From NCBI GenBank assembly GCA_002842695.1, contig PHDT01000014.1:1-54399 (forward strand): DNA of 54,399 bases. Direction: 5' to 3'. Positions within the stretch are counted from its first letter, which is position 1. Every line of letters starts with the position of its first letter. Origin of the DNA: Bacteroidetes bacterium HGW-Bacteroidetes-10 (GTDB taxonomy: Bacteria; Bacteroidota; Bacteroidia; Bacteroidales; UBA932). A model generated the notes under the pieces. The model saw nothing but the letters and a program-made list of their open reading frames with translations. It was not told where the DNA came from and searched no databases. The translations under genes were made by a program, and so were the position numbers. Positions 35,926 through 47,364 of this stretch are shown piece after piece.

Positions 35926-36240
35926 ATGGAAATCAGGAAAAACGTCCCAAACAACACAATAACAAGAGATTTGTCTAGACTTGCCGAACCAACCGGTAAT
36001 ATTTACGAGTCTACTATGGTTATTGCAAAAAGGGCTAACCAAATTTCGGCAGAGATGAAATTTGAACTCAATCAGAAGCTGGAGGAGTTCTCAAATTATG
36101 CAGATACTCTGGAGGAGACTTTTGAAAACAGGGAACAAATCGAAATTTCAAGATATTATGAGCGTTTGCCAAAAGCAACTCTCATAGCTATCAATGAATT
36201 CGAGGAGGGAAGAATTCACTACAGGAAGATAGAGGAGTAA
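35926..36240 (+). CDS. rpoZ: RNA polymerase Rpb6/omega-like subunit, Bacteroidota type
   Basis: A 104-residue small basic/acidic protein: NTITRDLSRLAEPTGNIYES, then ESTMVIAKRANQIS, an omega-like helix, and an acidic linker region. In Bacteroidota this position between bamD and coaBC is occupied by the RNA polymerase omega-like subunit. The stop (TAA) shares one base with the coaBC start ATG. Confidence 0.85.
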   Translation: MEIRKNVPNNTITRDLSRLAEPTGNIYESTMVIAKRANQISAEMKFELNQKLEEFSNYADTLEETFENREQIEISRYYERLPKATLIAINEFEEGRIHYRKIEE

Positions 36241-37454
36241 TGCTCAGGGGGAAGCATATATTGCTCGGAGTAACGGGGAGCATTGCCGCCTACAAGGCGG
36301 CAGTGCTTGTTCGCACCCTTGTTAAAGAGGGAGCAGAGGTTAAGGTTGTAATGACAGAAATGGCAAAACAATTCATAACTCCACTTACAATGGCAACGCT
36401 TTCCAAAAGTCCGGTTCTTGTAGAGTTTTACAACCCGGAAAATGGTGACTGGAACAGTCATATCAGCCTTGGAATGTGGGCCGATGCATATCTTATTGCT
36501 CCTGCATCTGCAAATACTATTGCAAAAATGGCCACAGGAGTGGCAGATAACCTTCTGCTGACAACTTATTTGTCGGCCAGGTGTCCTGTTGTGGTTGCCC
36601 CTGCAATGGATGTTGATATGTTCCTTCATGTAGCTACTCAGCAAAATATTGACACCCTTGTCAAAAGGGGTGTAAAGATAATTGACCCTAATTCAGGAGA
36701 GCTTGCAAGCGGTCTTGAGGGAAAGGGCAGAATGGCAGAGCCGGAAGAGATATTAGCCTCTCTAGTTGAGATGTTCTCTGAAGAGGGAAGCATGAAAGGT
36801 ATCAAAGTACTTATAAACGCCGGTCCTACCAGGGAGCCGGCAGATCCGGTAAGGTATCTTACAAACCACTCTACAGGCAAAATGGGTTATGCCATTGCAG
36901 AAGAATTTGCAAACAGAGGGGCAAGTGTAACTCTGGTTTCAGGGCCTGTTAATCTTAAAAGCCCCCACCCTTCAGTTAAGATAATAAATGTAGTTACGGC
37001 AAGCGAAATGTATGAAGCAACTACAGAAGAGTACAGAAAAGGAACAGATGTTACAGTGCTTTGTGCTGCCGTAGCAGACTTTACTCCGGATAAAACTGAA
37101 CTCTCAAAAATTAAACGTGGTAAGGAGAAGTGGTCTCTTGAGCTAACTCCTACCAAAGACATAGCTGCTGCACTCGGTGAAGAAAAAAGAGACGGTACTC
37201 TGCTCGTTGGTTTTGCACTTGAGACAGACAACGAACTCAGCAATGCAGTAAGCAAACTTGAGAGAAAAGGTCTTGACGCAATTGTTCTCAACTCACTGAA
37301 TGACAACGGCGCCGGATTTGGCACTGACACAAACAAAATCTCCATAATTGCCAGGGGAGGTGATACGGTTCACTACCCGCTTAAAAGCAAGGAGCAGGTG
37401 GCCGGAGATATTGCAGACTATATTGAAAACTTGCTGATATGCTCAAAAGCCTGA
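36240..37454 (+). CDS. coaBC: Bifunctional phosphopantothenoylcysteine decarboxylase / phosphopantothenate-cysteine ligase
   Basis: A 404-residue CoA-biosynthesis enzyme with two domains. The flavoprotein decarboxylase CoaC (about 1-180) has GVTGSIAAYKAA, HISLGMWADAYLIAPASANT and APAMDVDMF. The ligase CoaB (about 185-400) has INAGPTREPADPVRYLTNHS and STGKMGYAIA. It overlaps recN by 16 nt. Confidence 0.96.
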   Translation: MLRGKHILLGVTGSIAAYKAAVLVRTLVKEGAEVKVVMTEMAKQFITPLTMATLSKSPVLVEFYNPENGDWNSHISLGMWADAYLIAPASANTIAKMATGVADNLLLTTYLSARCPVVVAPAMDVDMFLHVATQQNIDTLVKRGVKIIDPNSGELASGLEGKGRMAEPEEILASLVEMFSEEGSMKGIKVLINAGPTREPADPVRYLTNHSTGKMGYAIAEEFANRGASVTLVSGPVNLKSPHPSVKIINVVTASEMYEATTEEYRKGTDVTVLCAAVADFTPDKTELSKIKRGKEKWSLELTPTKDIAAALGEEKRDGTLLVGFALETDNELSNAVSKLERKGLDAIVLNSLNDNGAGFGTDTNKISIIARGGDTVHYPLKSKEQVAGDIADYIENLLICSKA

Positions 37455-39100
37455 CCATTTCCAATTATGCCCTTATTGAAAATCTTGAAATTGATTTTCC
37501 CGAAGGGCTCATTATCATCACCGGCGAAACCGGTGCGGGTAAGTCTATTTTGCTTGGAGCACTATCGCTGCTTCTGGGCAACAAGGCAGATCCGGGTGCT
37601 TTGAAGGATCCCGGTAAAAACTGTGTCGTTGAGGCGTTATTTGAAACAGAGGGTACAAAAAGCATAACCGGTTTGTTTTCTTCAGAAGGATTGGAGTATA
37701 GCAAAGATATTACCCTAAGGAGAGTCATTACCCCTTCAGGAAAATCAAGGAATTTTGTAAACGACGAACCTGTTACTCTTCAGTTCCTTAAAGCTTTATC
37801 TGAAAAAATCATTGATATTCACGCGCAGCATCAGCATTTATTGTTATCTGACAGCAAGTTTCAGCTGGCTGTTCTGGATTCTTTTTCAGGTAACGGAGAA
37901 TTATCAGAGGAGTATATTCAAGTTTATGAGGAGCTTACTTCTCTCAATTCAAGATTAAAATCTTTAAAGGAGAGAATTGCCAGAGAGGAGGCAGACAACG
38001 ATTACAACACTTTTCAGTACACACAGCTGGAGGAGGCTAAACTTGTACCAGGTGAACTGGAGGAGCTGGAAGAGGAGTTTAGAATGCTCAGCAATGCAGA
38101 AGAGATTAAAAATTCGCTGCTTTCGATGACATCTCTGCTTACATCTGAAGAGTTCTCAATTATTCGGAATCTGAAAGAGCTGGAGCAAACGGCAAACAGG
38201 ATATCTGCAAACTTTCCTTCAGTACTTGAGATTTCCGGACGGGCAGAGAATTGCAGGATAGAGCTGAAAGACATGGAGGAAGAGCTGTCAATTCTTGCAG
38301 ACAAGGTGATTGTTTCACCCGAAAGGACGCAGATTGCAGAAGAGAGACTATCTTTGCTCTATAATCTGCTTAAAAAACATCATGCAGAGAGTATAGATGA
38401 GCTGATAACAATTAGAGAGTCTATTGCTGAAACTATCAGAGGTGCAGAGACACATAAGGATGAATTGGAAACCCTTATCAGGTCAGTTAAGGAGTTAGAG
38501 AAGAGCAGAGCTTCAATTGGTGGGAAACTTCATAAGAGCAGAATTGACAACTCACTGCCATTTGCAAAAGTTATGCAGGATTCTGTGAGAGAACTGGAGA
38601 TGCCTCATGCAGCCTTTACAGTTACAGTAAACGAAGAAAATTCATGGGGTCCGGATGGTAACTCCAGAGTACAGTTTCATTTTTCTGCAAATAAAAACAT
38701 AGAACCCAGAGAGCTCTCAAAAGTGGCTTCCGGCGGTGAACTATCAAGGATAATGCTCTGTCTTAAAGCTGTTATGGCTAAGGGAACAGGAATGCCAACA
38801 ATGATATTTGATGAGATAGACACAGGCGTCTCAGGCAAAATTGCCGATAAAATGGGACAACTTATAGGTGAAATGGCAGAAGGAATGCAGATATTTGCAA
38901 TCACACATCTTCCTCAGATTGCCTCAAAGGGAGAGTGTCACCTTCTTGTATACAAGGATATGGAGGGGGCAAATGGTGCTCGTACCGCCATTAAAAGAAT
39001 AAACGGAGAGGAGCGCCTGATGGAGATAGCCAGGATGCTCAGCGGCTCCAGAATGACAGATGCTGCCATTGCAAATGCAAGGGAGCTTCTTAATAACTGA
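37439..39100 (+). CDS. recN: DNA repair protein RecN
   Basis: A 553-residue SMC-like ATPase for double-strand break repair. Walker [20 protein letters not shown] (about 29-47), long central coiled coil (about 150-370, Glu-rich), ABC signature [15 protein letters not shown], Walker [18 protein letters not shown] and [11 protein letters not shown]. Its ATG lies inside the end of coaBC, so translation is probably coupled. From memory, many Bacteroidota carry a DUF4835 gene between coaBC and recN; none exists here. Confidence 0.96.
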   Translation: MLKSLTISNYALIENLEIDFPEGLIIITGETGAGKSILLGALSLLLGNKADPGALKDPGKNCVVEALFETEGTKSITGLFSSEGLEYSKDITLRRVITPSGKSRNFVNDEPVTLQFLKALSEKIIDIHAQHQHLLLSDSKFQLAVLDSFSGNGELSEEYIQVYEELTSLNSRLKSLKERIAREEADNDYNTFQYTQLEEAKLVPGELEELEEEFRMLSNAEEIKNSLLSMTSLLTSEEFSIIRNLKELEQTANRISANFPSVLEISGRAENCRIELKDMEEELSILADKVIVSPERTQIAEERLSLLYNLLKKHHAESIDELITIRESIAETIRGAETHKDELETLIRSVKELEKSRASIGGKLHKSRIDNSLPFAKVMQDSVRELEMPHAAFTVTVNEENSWGPDGNSRVQFHFSANKNIEPRELSKVASGGELSRIMLCLKAVMAKGTGMPTMIFDEIDTGVSGKIADKMGQLIGEMAEGMQIFAITHLPQIASKGECHLLVYKDMEGANGARTAIKRINGEERLMEIARMLSGSRMTDAAIANARELLNN

Positions 39101-39123
39101 AATATTTTTTTAACAAACATATT

Positions 39124-39933
39124 ATGAGACTTATTATTCAAAACTCGTATGAGCAAATTTCGCAGTGGGCAGCTGCTTTGATTGTAAAGAGAATCCGTGA
39201 GTTTGACCCGACACCGCAAAGACCTTTTGTGCTGGGCCTTCCTACCGGATCTACTCCTTACGGCACTTACAAGGAGCTCATCAGACTCTTTAAGGGAGGT
39301 AAGGTCTCTTTCCGGAATGTTGTTACTTTCAACATGGATGAATATATCGGCATTCCCAAAGATCATCCGCAGTCGTACTACACTTTTATGTGGGACAATT
39401 TCTTCAGGCATATTGACATCAAACCCGAGAACGTAAATATTCCTAATGGTAACGCTCTTGATCTCGAGAAAGAGTGTCTTGACTATGAGAAGAAAATTGA
39501 ATCTTATGGTGGAATTAATCTGTTCATGGGTGGAATCGGACCCGACGGACATATAGCTTTTAACGAACCGGGCTCTTCACTTACATCAAGGACCAGAGTA
39601 AAATCTCTTACAACAGATACCATTATTGCAAATTCACGTTTCTTCAATAACGACATAAGTCAGGTTCCCAAAACGGCACTTACAGTTGGTGTGGGAACGA
39701 TTATGGATGCTCGTGAAGTGATAATTCTCGTAAACGGTCACCACAAGGCCCGTGCCCTCAAGATGGCTGTAGAGGGAAGTATCAATCACCTTTGGACTAT
39801 AAGCATACTTCAGATGCACCCTAAGGGAATCATTGTATGTGACGATGCTGCAACAGATGAACTTATGGTTGGCACAGTGAACTATTTCAAGGACATTGAG
39901 AAGGAAAACCTTAATCCGGCTTCAATGCTCTAG
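39124..39933 (+). CDS. nagB: Glucosamine-6-phosphate deaminase
   Basis: A 269-residue enzyme converting glucosamine 6-phosphate to fructose 6-phosphate and ammonia. Motifs: [37 protein letters not shown] (catalytic Asp72 region) and [19 protein letters not shown] with the Asp/His/Glu of the ring-opening site. Length matches the 265-270 residue family. 23 nt after recN; no separate promoter seen. Confidence 0.96.
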   Translation: MRLIIQNSYEQISQWAAALIVKRIREFDPTPQRPFVLGLPTGSTPYGTYKELIRLFKGGKVSFRNVVTFNMDEYIGIPKDHPQSYYTFMWDNFFRHIDIKPENVNIPNGNALDLEKECLDYEKKIESYGGINLFMGGIGPDGHIAFNEPGSSLTSRTRVKSLTTDTIIANSRFFNNDISQVPKTALTVGVGTIMDAREVIILVNGHHKARALKMAVEGSINHLWTISILQMHPKGIIVCDDAATDELMVGTVNYFKDIEKENLNPASML

Positions 39934-39940
39934 GTATATC

Positions 39941-41017
39941 CTATCCCAGGAATTCCGCCGCCCTGTCGAATACTTTTTCAAAAAAGTACTTTCGCTCGGC
40001 GGCGTTTTCTTTTGTTACCGGGAATGGTATCTCGTGTGAATAGTGAAATGGAAAGTCCATCTCCTCCAGACAACCTCTGGCATCCTGACCAATGGCCGAG
40101 AGTATACCAGATGTGGGAATTACCATATCCTGCTTTAATGAAATAATGCCTACCCTGTGCATATTGTTTCTGTAAAAGGCCTCGCGCTTCTCTTTGCCCA
40201 GATGGCAGGCAATATGTGAAATAAATGCCTGTTCAAGGTTGTCTCCAAGTATTCTTCTTTCGTGCTGAGGATAGATAAATTTTGTTGTGAAATAGTTAGT
40301 GAGAGTCTCAAAAGTTTCACCATCCATTATCATTTTGGAACTTCCATTCATTTCATTAAAGAGTGATCCGGCGCAGAACATAAATAATTTGCTCTCTGAA
40401 AAATAACCCTGAACATCAGAAGTTAAAAGTACCTGAGAAAGCAATCCGCCTATCGAATATGCAAATATATCTATTCCTGCTTCCCTTGAGATTAGCTTGT
40501 TTCTCCCTCCTCTTATCTCATTCATAAGCTGATAAACATTATATATGCTCTCTCTTCCTGAGAGATAAAACCTGAATGGATCTGATTTGAGTCTTGCGCT
40601 TAGTGCATAATTGAGAAAAGAGAGGTTTGTGGTACGAGGACCTTCTCCAAATTCATCATTAATAAGCTTCTGCATTGCTCTTGGATTGGACCATGATTGT
40701 GGTGAGCGGTTTATATGCATTGATAATGGAAACAGGATTATGGGACGATCAAGTTTATTGGCCAGGTACTCTGCCCATGGAAGATATTTATCCCAGTTCC
40801 TTTCGTTAAGGCCGTGAAATAAAAGAACAGCAGAATTGTACTTACTTCCCGTATTTTCTGCCCTGTCCGGGGTTACAATAAAGTAATCGAAACTTGTATT
40901 TTCAGAAATCTGCTCCTCAAGACATCCCAGAAACATTGCCGGTGAGGTCTCTTGTCTTTTTCTCAGTATCTCATCTTTTCCAAGTCGTTCTACAAATCTG
41001 ATTGTGCTGATATTCAT
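39941..41017 (-). CDS. Alpha/beta-hydrolase-like protein (DUF6051-type)
   Basis: A 358-residue protein when started at ATG 41017 (MNISTIRFVERLG). The frame is open to another ATG at 41140, which would add 41 residues but would begin within 14 nt of the lytTR promoter, so I prefer the shorter form. An alpha/beta-hydrolase core is suggested by AVLLFHGLNERNWDKYLPWA (oxyanion HG), nucleophile Ser in DIFAYSIGGLLSQ, an Asp in LKQDMVIPTSG and a His in FHYSHEIPFP. No signal peptide. I recall relatives as DUF6051; substrate unknown. Convergent with nagB (7 nt) and divergent from the LytTR gene. Confidence 0.75.
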   Translation of the reverse strand: MNISTIRFVERLGKDEILRKRQETSPAMFLGCLEEQISENTSFDYFIVTPDRAENTGSKYNSAVLLFHGLNERNWDKYLPWAEYLANKLDRPIILFPLSMHINRSPQSWSNPRAMQKLINDEFGEGPRTTNLSFLNYALSARLKSDPFRFYLSGRESIYNVYQLMNEIRGGRNKLISREAGIDIFAYSIGGLLSQVLLTSDVQGYFSESKLFMFCAGSLFNEMNGSSKMIMDGETFETLTNYFTTKFIYPQHERRILGDNLEQAFISHIACHLGKEKREAFYRNNMHRVGIISLKQDMVIPTSGILSAIGQDARGCLEEMDFPFHYSHEIPFPVTKENAAERKYFFEKVFDRAAEFLG

Positions 41018-41153
41018 TTTTGGGCTTCTTTTCTGCAAATAAAGCGGGTATTGGAATCTGAACGAAAAATATGGTGCTGCCGCATACAGAAATGGGCGAA
41101 ATTTATAATTATGGGGTGAAATTCTTATATGTGTGGCCAATGAAAAATTTCAC

Positions 41154-41161
41154 TACTTTTG
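41154..41161 (+). promoter_or_regulatory. -7 element upstream of the LytTR gene
   Basis: TACTTTTG ends only 7 nt before the ATG at 41169, so the predicted transcript starts almost at the start codon. No clear -33 TTG is present. Confidence 0.4.
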
Positions 41162-41168
41162 CATTAAG

Positions 41169-42020
41169 ATGAAAATTCCGGATTATATAATCAGAAAAAG
41201 TAACATTGTGAGGCTGGTGATATTCACCGCCGCATTTGCTCTTTTGTTTATTAATATTTACAAGCCGTTTGGCGCGAAAAACTGGTACAATGTATCCGAC
41301 TTCAAATTTTTTCTTTTTTCTGCTCCGATAATCCTGACAGGAGTTCTGGTTGTTGTCATCAGCAGGGTAATAATGTATTACTATGCACGCAAAAGAGATA
41401 TCTCATATGTGAACTATTTTGTGTGGGTATTTCTTGAGATACTCTTCATGTCTCTTTTCTATACAATTTTTACATTATCACTCACGGCCAATGAAGGACG
41501 GGATGTTATTGAAACTTTCAGGTCGTCAATGGTCAATACAGCTCTTGTTCTGCTTCTGCCATACATAACTCTCTGGTTCTACTTCGGATGGGAAGAGAGT
41601 AAAAAAAGACTTGAAAACTTTGAACAGGGAGATCTGGAATTTGAAAACATTCCTTCAAGCATATCATTCACTGACGAAAAGGGAGTACTCAGGCTATCTG
41701 TAAGACACGGAGATCTTCTATATATTGAATCTGACGATAACTACGCTACCATACATTATACAGCAGGCGGCAAGGTAAAATTCTACCTACTGAGGAACAC
41801 CCTTAAAAAACTTGAAGAGCAGCTTGCAGATACGCCGGTATGCCGCTGCCACAGGTCATTTCTCGTTAACTTTACAAGGGTAAAGGTTATGAGAAGAGAG
41901 AGGGACGGGATCTTTCTTGAAATGGATGCAGATGGCGTCAAAGATATTCCTGTTTCTAAGACATATCAGCAAAAGGTGGCTGAGAAATTTATGTCTCAAT
42001 CGTTCAGAAACAGCAAATAG
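41169..42020 (+). CDS. Membrane-anchored LytTR-family transcriptional regulator
   Basis: A 283-residue protein. Start chosen at ATG 41169; the open frame to 41133 lies upstream of or within the promoter. Four hydrophobic helices (about 13-31, 46-68, 82-105, 119-140) are followed by an acidic linker and a C-terminal LytTR DNA-binding domain (about 173-270; LRLSVRHGDLLYIESDDNYA, CRCHRSFLVN). There is no receiver domain and no histidine kinase nearby, so it is a one-component membrane regulator. Its signal may be sensed by the membrane part. The divergent hydrolase is a natural candidate target. Confidence 0.9.
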   Translation: MKIPDYIIRKSNIVRLVIFTAAFALLFINIYKPFGAKNWYNVSDFKFFLFSAPIILTGVLVVVISRVIMYYYARKRDISYVNYFVWVFLEILFMSLFYTIFTLSLTANEGRDVIETFRSSMVNTALVLLLPYITLWFYFGWEESKKRLENFEQGDLEFENIPSSISFTDEKGVLRLSVRHGDLLYIESDDNYATIHYTAGGKVKFYLLRNTLKKLEEQLADTPVCRCHRSFLVNFTRVKVMRRERDGIFLEMDADGVKDIPVSKTYQQKVAEKFMSQSFRNSK

Positions 42021-42033
42021 TTTGCTCCTCAGA

Positions 42034-42594
42034 CTACAGTTTGGAAATCAACTCCTCACTCAGAGGTTTTACCTTTGAACCAAAGTGGGCTTTCAGCCTG
42101 CCATTTTTGTCAATCAGATATTTATTGAAGTTCCAGCCTGGTTCTGCTTCGTTCCATCCATTTTTTGACTTATCTGTAAGCCACCTGTAAACTTCATTCT
42201 TATCTTTTCCTTTAACTGAAGATTTGTCCATCATAAGGAAAGTAACTCCGTAGTTTTCTTCACAGAAAGCTTTAATTTCTTCGTTTGTTCCGGGATCCTG
42301 ATTCATAAAATCATTTGATGGGAATCCTATAATCACCAGATTGTTTCCGTATTTCTGGTTAAGCTCTTCGAGATCTTTGAACTGAGGTGTGTAACCGCAT
42401 TTAGATGCAGTATTAACAATAAGTACATTTTTCCCTTTAAGAGTCTTAAAGTCGAATTTTTCGCCTGTAATGGTTTTGAAATTCAATGAATAAAAATCAA
42501 CCGGAGGAGTTACTGCAGCATCCTGAGCCTTGGCCGGCGCTGCAACTATGAGCATTACTAATGCAAGTGTAAGAAATTTAAAATAATTTTTCAT
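42034..42594 (-). CDS. Exported glutathione-peroxidase-like thiol peroxidase with altered active site
   Basis: A 186-residue protein from ATG 42594, with a signal peptide (about 1-23, AAPAKAQ). GPx fold motifs: peroxidatic Cys66 in NTASKCGYTPQ, WNFNKYLID with Trp154-Asn155, and Cys111 in KAFCEENYG, where thioredoxin-linked GPx enzymes often have the resolving Cys. The usual FPCNQF motif reads FPSNDF here, so the catalytic Gln of the Cys-Gln-Trp-Asn tetrad is Asp95. The peroxidase role is likely, but efficiency or substrate may differ. It lies 46 nt downstream of the GH97 gene, with a hairpin abutting its start codon. Confidence 0.88.
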   Translation of the reverse strand: MKNYFKFLTLALVMLIVAAPAKAQDAAVTPPVDFYSLNFKTITGEKFDFKTLKGKNVLIVNTASKCGYTPQFKDLEELNQKYGNNLVIIGFPSNDFMNQDPGTNEEIKAFCEENYGVTFLMMDKSSVKGKDKNEVYRWLTDKSKNGWNEAEPGWNFNKYLIDKNGRLKAHFGSKVKPLSEELISKL

Positions 42595-42627
42595 CGTCTG
42601 TATGTTTGGATTAGAAACAAACAGACG
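42595..42627 (-). promoter_or_regulatory. Hairpin abutting the GPx-like start codon
   Basis: On the minus strand CGTCTGTTTG (42627-42618) can pair with CAAACATACAGACG (42608-42595) with a small bulge. The 3' arm ends at the base just before ATG, so it could hide the start codon. It could also be a weak terminator after the GH97 gene, but there is no T run. Confidence 0.4.
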
Positions 42628-42640
42628 AATCAATAGTTCA

Positions 42641-44767
<2,127 letters not shown>

Positions 44768-44788
44768 TTAAAAATATTTTTGAGATTA

Positions 44789-44796
44789 CAAAAGTA
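44789..44796 (-). promoter_or_regulatory. -7 element upstream of GH97
   Basis: On the minus strand TACTTTTG (44796-44789) ends 36 nt before the ATG at 44752. No -33 TTG is visible at the right distance. The rest of the 44753-44966 gap is very AT-rich. Confidence 0.35.
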
Positions 44797-44931
44797 TATA
44801 AAATTTTTATAATATTATATTGCTTTGTTTTTCTGCATGTTGCATTATTTGCTAGTAACAATCTGTTACTTCTTAGTATAAATTGTTTACAATATCATAC
44901 TACAAATATTATAGGATTTGTAATTTTTAAT

Positions 44932-44939
44932 TATTTTTG
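44932..44939 (+). promoter_or_regulatory. -7 element upstream of the Rrf2 gene
   Basis: TATTTTTG ends 27 nt before the ATG at 44967. A TTTG lies only 11 nt upstream, too close for a -33. Confidence 0.35.
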
Positions 44940-44966
44940 TGCGCAATAATTTAAAACTGCAGGGTC

Positions 44967-45380
44967 ATGAAGATTAATACAAAGATTCGTTACGGACTCA
45001 GAACTGTTCTGGAAATTGCTAAATCAACAGACCCCGGAGGTGTATTACAGAAAGATATTGCCGAAAACCAGCAGATATCAATTAAGTACCTTGACAGTAT
45101 AATATCCTCCCTTAAAGTTAAAGGCATTGTTGCCAACGTAAAAGGAAAGGGGCAGGGATACAGGCTCACCAGGCCGGCAGAGGAGATCACAGTCTGGGAT
45201 ATATATACAGCTTTTGAACCAATAACCATGGTTGACTGTATAGATAACAAGAGCTTTTGTGATAAATCTTCCAAATGTTGCTCCAGAGATTACTGGATTG
45301 AGCTCAGGGAAGATTACTCAAATATTCTGAAAGCCAAAACCCTGGCACAGATAATTGAAAAGGCTCAGAGAGAGGGTTAA
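44967..45380 (+). CDS. Rrf2-family transcriptional regulator with Fe-S-type cysteines
   Basis: A 137-residue winged-helix regulator: KIRYGLRTVLEIAKSTDPGG, QKDIAENQQISIKYLDSIIS and the wing NVKGKGQGYRLTRPAEEITV. The C-terminal part has Cys91, Cys98, Cys104 and Cys105, a spacing very close to the three cluster-binding cysteines of IscR (92/98/104). It is therefore probably a sensor of redox state, NO or iron-sulfur status. 23 nt upstream of a YceI gene, which suggests autoregulation and control of the YceI-barrel genes. Confidence 0.92.
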   Translation: MKINTKIRYGLRTVLEIAKSTDPGGVLQKDIAENQQISIKYLDSIISSLKVKGIVANVKGKGQGYRLTRPAEEITVWDIYTAFEPITMVDCIDNKSFCDKSSKCCSRDYWIELREDYSNILKAKTLAQIIEKAQREG

Positions 45381-45403
45381 AAAAGAAGTTAGAGAATAAT
45401 AAA

Positions 45404-46009
45404 ATGAATACGATAAAAATGAAAAGTAAATTAATCATGTTCCTTATGGTAGGAATGCTTTTAGCAAATTCTGCCAATGCTCTGGCTCAGGCAAGCAAAG
45501 CCAGCACATTCAAATCGACCATCACAATAAACGGTACTTCAAATATCCACGACTGGCACTCAAAGGCAGATCAGCTTTCAGGTGAATTTGTTGTTGGAGA
45601 AAACAACACAATTGAATCACTTGTTGTGAAGTTTCCGGTCCAGTCTATTAAAAGCGGAGACAGGCTTATGGATAAGAAAACATACGAAACTATGCTTTCT
45701 GAAAAGCACCCTTCTATTACGTTCCAGTTAACTGAGCCAACAACTGCTATTGTATCCTCTACAGACATTCAGATTAACCTTACAGGCAATCTTACTGTAG
45801 CAGGTGTAACAAAGAAGATTACATTCAAATCTACAGGAAAGAAAACTGCAAACGGCGGCTACCAGTTAACCGGTACAGTACCTATGAAGATGACTGACTT
45901 CAAAATGAAGATTCCAACAGCGCTTCTGGGAACAATAAAAGCAGGAGATGCTGTAACTGTAAAATTTGACGTTACGGTTTTGTCTCACAATCTTGTAGCC
46001 ACCAACTAA
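45404..46009 (+). CDS. YceI-family periplasmic protein
   Basis: A 201-residue protein (or 196 from the second ATG at 45419, MKSKLIMF). Signal peptide to about 29 (ANALAQ), then a YceI beta-barrel: TINGTSNIHDWHSKADQLSG, KKTYETMLSEKHPSITFQL, GNLTVAGVTKKITFK and VPMKMTDFKM. YceI proteins have a lipocalin-like fold and bind polyisoprenoid or similar lipids; the biological role is unclear. It lies just downstream of the Rrf2 gene and 43 nt upstream of the outer-membrane barrel gene. Confidence 0.92.
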   Translation: MNTIKMKSKLIMFLMVGMLLANSANALAQASKASTFKSTITINGTSNIHDWHSKADQLSGEFVVGENNTIESLVVKFPVQSIKSGDRLMDKKTYETMLSEKHPSITFQLTEPTTAIVSSTDIQINLTGNLTVAGVTKKITFKSTGKKTANGGYQLTGTVPMKMTDFKMKIPTALLGTIKAGDAVTVKFDVTVLSHNLVATN

Positions 46010-46052
46010 ATTAGAATAGATTAAAAATCAAATATTTCACAATTAATTTAAT

Positions 46053-47306
46053 ATGAAAAAAACTCTATTTTCACTTTTCGCAGTGATGTTCTTAGGCACT
46101 ATTGCTGTTGCACAGGTTCGCCCTTACGATAAGAATGGTGTGAACGTCTTCGAAACAAAGAAGGAAGATCTTGTTAAGTTTGAGAAAATGAAACTCAAAC
46201 TTGGAGGAAGCTTTACTCAGTCATTCCAGACACTCGAGCACAGCAGCACTTCAACTGCAACTCCGGTTGCAATTGTACCGGGCTTTAACACAGCTATTGC
46301 AAACCTTTACCTTGATGCATACCTTGCAGATGGTGTAACTCTTAACATGGCTCTTTATCTGTCTGCACGTCACCACCAGGAGACATGGGTAAAAGGAGGC
46401 TATATCCAGTTCGACAAACTTCCTTTCCTTAAGAGTGCTGTACTTGACAAGGTAATGGAATTTACTACCATTAAAGTTGGTCACATGGAGATTAACTATG
46501 GTGATGCTCACTTCCGCCGTTCAGACAATGGTAATTCTATCTATAACCCATTTGTAGAAAACTATATAATGGATGCTTTCACCACTGAGATTGGTGCCGA
46601 GGTAGATTTCCAGTATAAAGGGTTCCTTGCTGTTGCTGGTATTACAACCGGTAAAATCAAAGGTGACATAGCAAAAGGTGTTGAATATGCTGGTGGCAGT
46701 AACGGAAAAGCAAAACCTGCTATTCTTGGTAAAATTGGATATGACAGCCAGTTAAGTGACCTTGTTCGTCTTAGGGTTACAGCTTCCGGTTATTACACAA
46801 AAGGTTCTGTTTCGAATACACTTTATGGTGGTGACCGTGGTGGCTCACACTACTATGGTGTACTTGATGCAGGTCTTACAACATCTAACTTCACTTCAGG
46901 CCGTTTTAACCCTGGCTTTACAGATAAAGTAGGCTCTTTCATGGGTAATGCTTTCCTTAAAGTAGGAGGTCTTGAGTGGTTTACTACTTTCGAATCATCA
47001 AAAGGCCGCGCTAAAAACGAGACAATTGAGCGTAATGCAACTCAGTTTGCCACTGACCTTCTTTACAGATTCGGAAAGAATGAGAACTTCTGGATTGGTG
47101 GTCGTTACAACACCGTGTCTGCAACTATGACAGCAGGTGATATTGATATCAACAGAGTTGCTTTCTCAGGCGGATGGTTTGTTACTAAAAACATCCTTGC
47201 CAAACTTGAATATGTAAGTCAGAAATACAATGGATTTCCAACCAGCGACCTTCGTAACGGAGGAAAATTCAACGGATTCGTCCTTGAAGCAATCGTAGGT
47301 TTCTAA
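46053..47306 (+). CDS. Outer-membrane beta-barrel (porin-like) protein
   Basis: A 417-residue exported protein with signal peptide about 1-20 (TIAVAQ). The body consists of alternating amphipathic strands (KLKLGGSFTQSFQTLEH, TLNMALYLSARHHQETWVKG, FTTIKVGHMEINYGDAHFRR, FVLEAIVGF) ending in a C-terminal Phe, the usual signal for BamA insertion. I do not recognise a specific named family; it resembles uncharacterised Bacteroidota porin-like proteins. Context between two YceI genes and behind an Rrf2 regulator suggests an envelope stress or electron/lipid role, which is inference. Confidence 0.8.
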   Translation: MKKTLFSLFAVMFLGTIAVAQVRPYDKNGVNVFETKKEDLVKFEKMKLKLGGSFTQSFQTLEHSSTSTATPVAIVPGFNTAIANLYLDAYLADGVTLNMALYLSARHHQETWVKGGYIQFDKLPFLKSAVLDKVMEFTTIKVGHMEINYGDAHFRRSDNGNSIYNPFVENYIMDAFTTEIGAEVDFQYKGFLAVAGITTGKIKGDIAKGVEYAGGSNGKAKPAILGKIGYDSQLSDLVRLRVTASGYYTKGSVSNTLYGGDRGGSHYYGVLDAGLTTSNFTSGRFNPGFTDKVGSFMGNAFLKVGGLEWFTTFESSKGRAKNETIERNATQFATDLLYRFGKNENFWIGGRYNTVSATMTAGDIDINRVAFSGGWFVTKNILAKLEYVSQKYNGFPTSDLRNGGKFNGFVLEAIVGF

Positions 47307-47321
47307 TCATATATATGTGTG

Positions 47322-47355
47322 TATCTTTGAACCGGCGGAAGCAATTCTGCCGGTT
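47322..47355 (+). promoter_or_regulatory. -7 element with adjoining hairpin before the second YceI gene
   Basis: TATCTTTG (47322-47329) fits the -7 consensus. It is followed directly by an AACCGGC / GCCGGTT stem (47330-47336 with 47349-47355), extended inward by GAA/TTC around loop GCAA. The hairpin may be a terminator of the barrel gene (TTTGATTTTAT follows it) or part of the leader of the YceI gene, whose ATG is 9 nt later. Confidence 0.45.
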
Positions 47356-47364
47356 TGATTTTAT

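Noticed and set aside
36219..36644. 141-codon open frame on the minus strand opposite coaBC
   Set aside because: It lacks family motifs and lies fully antisense to well-conserved coaBC; similar shadows occur opposite many genes here.
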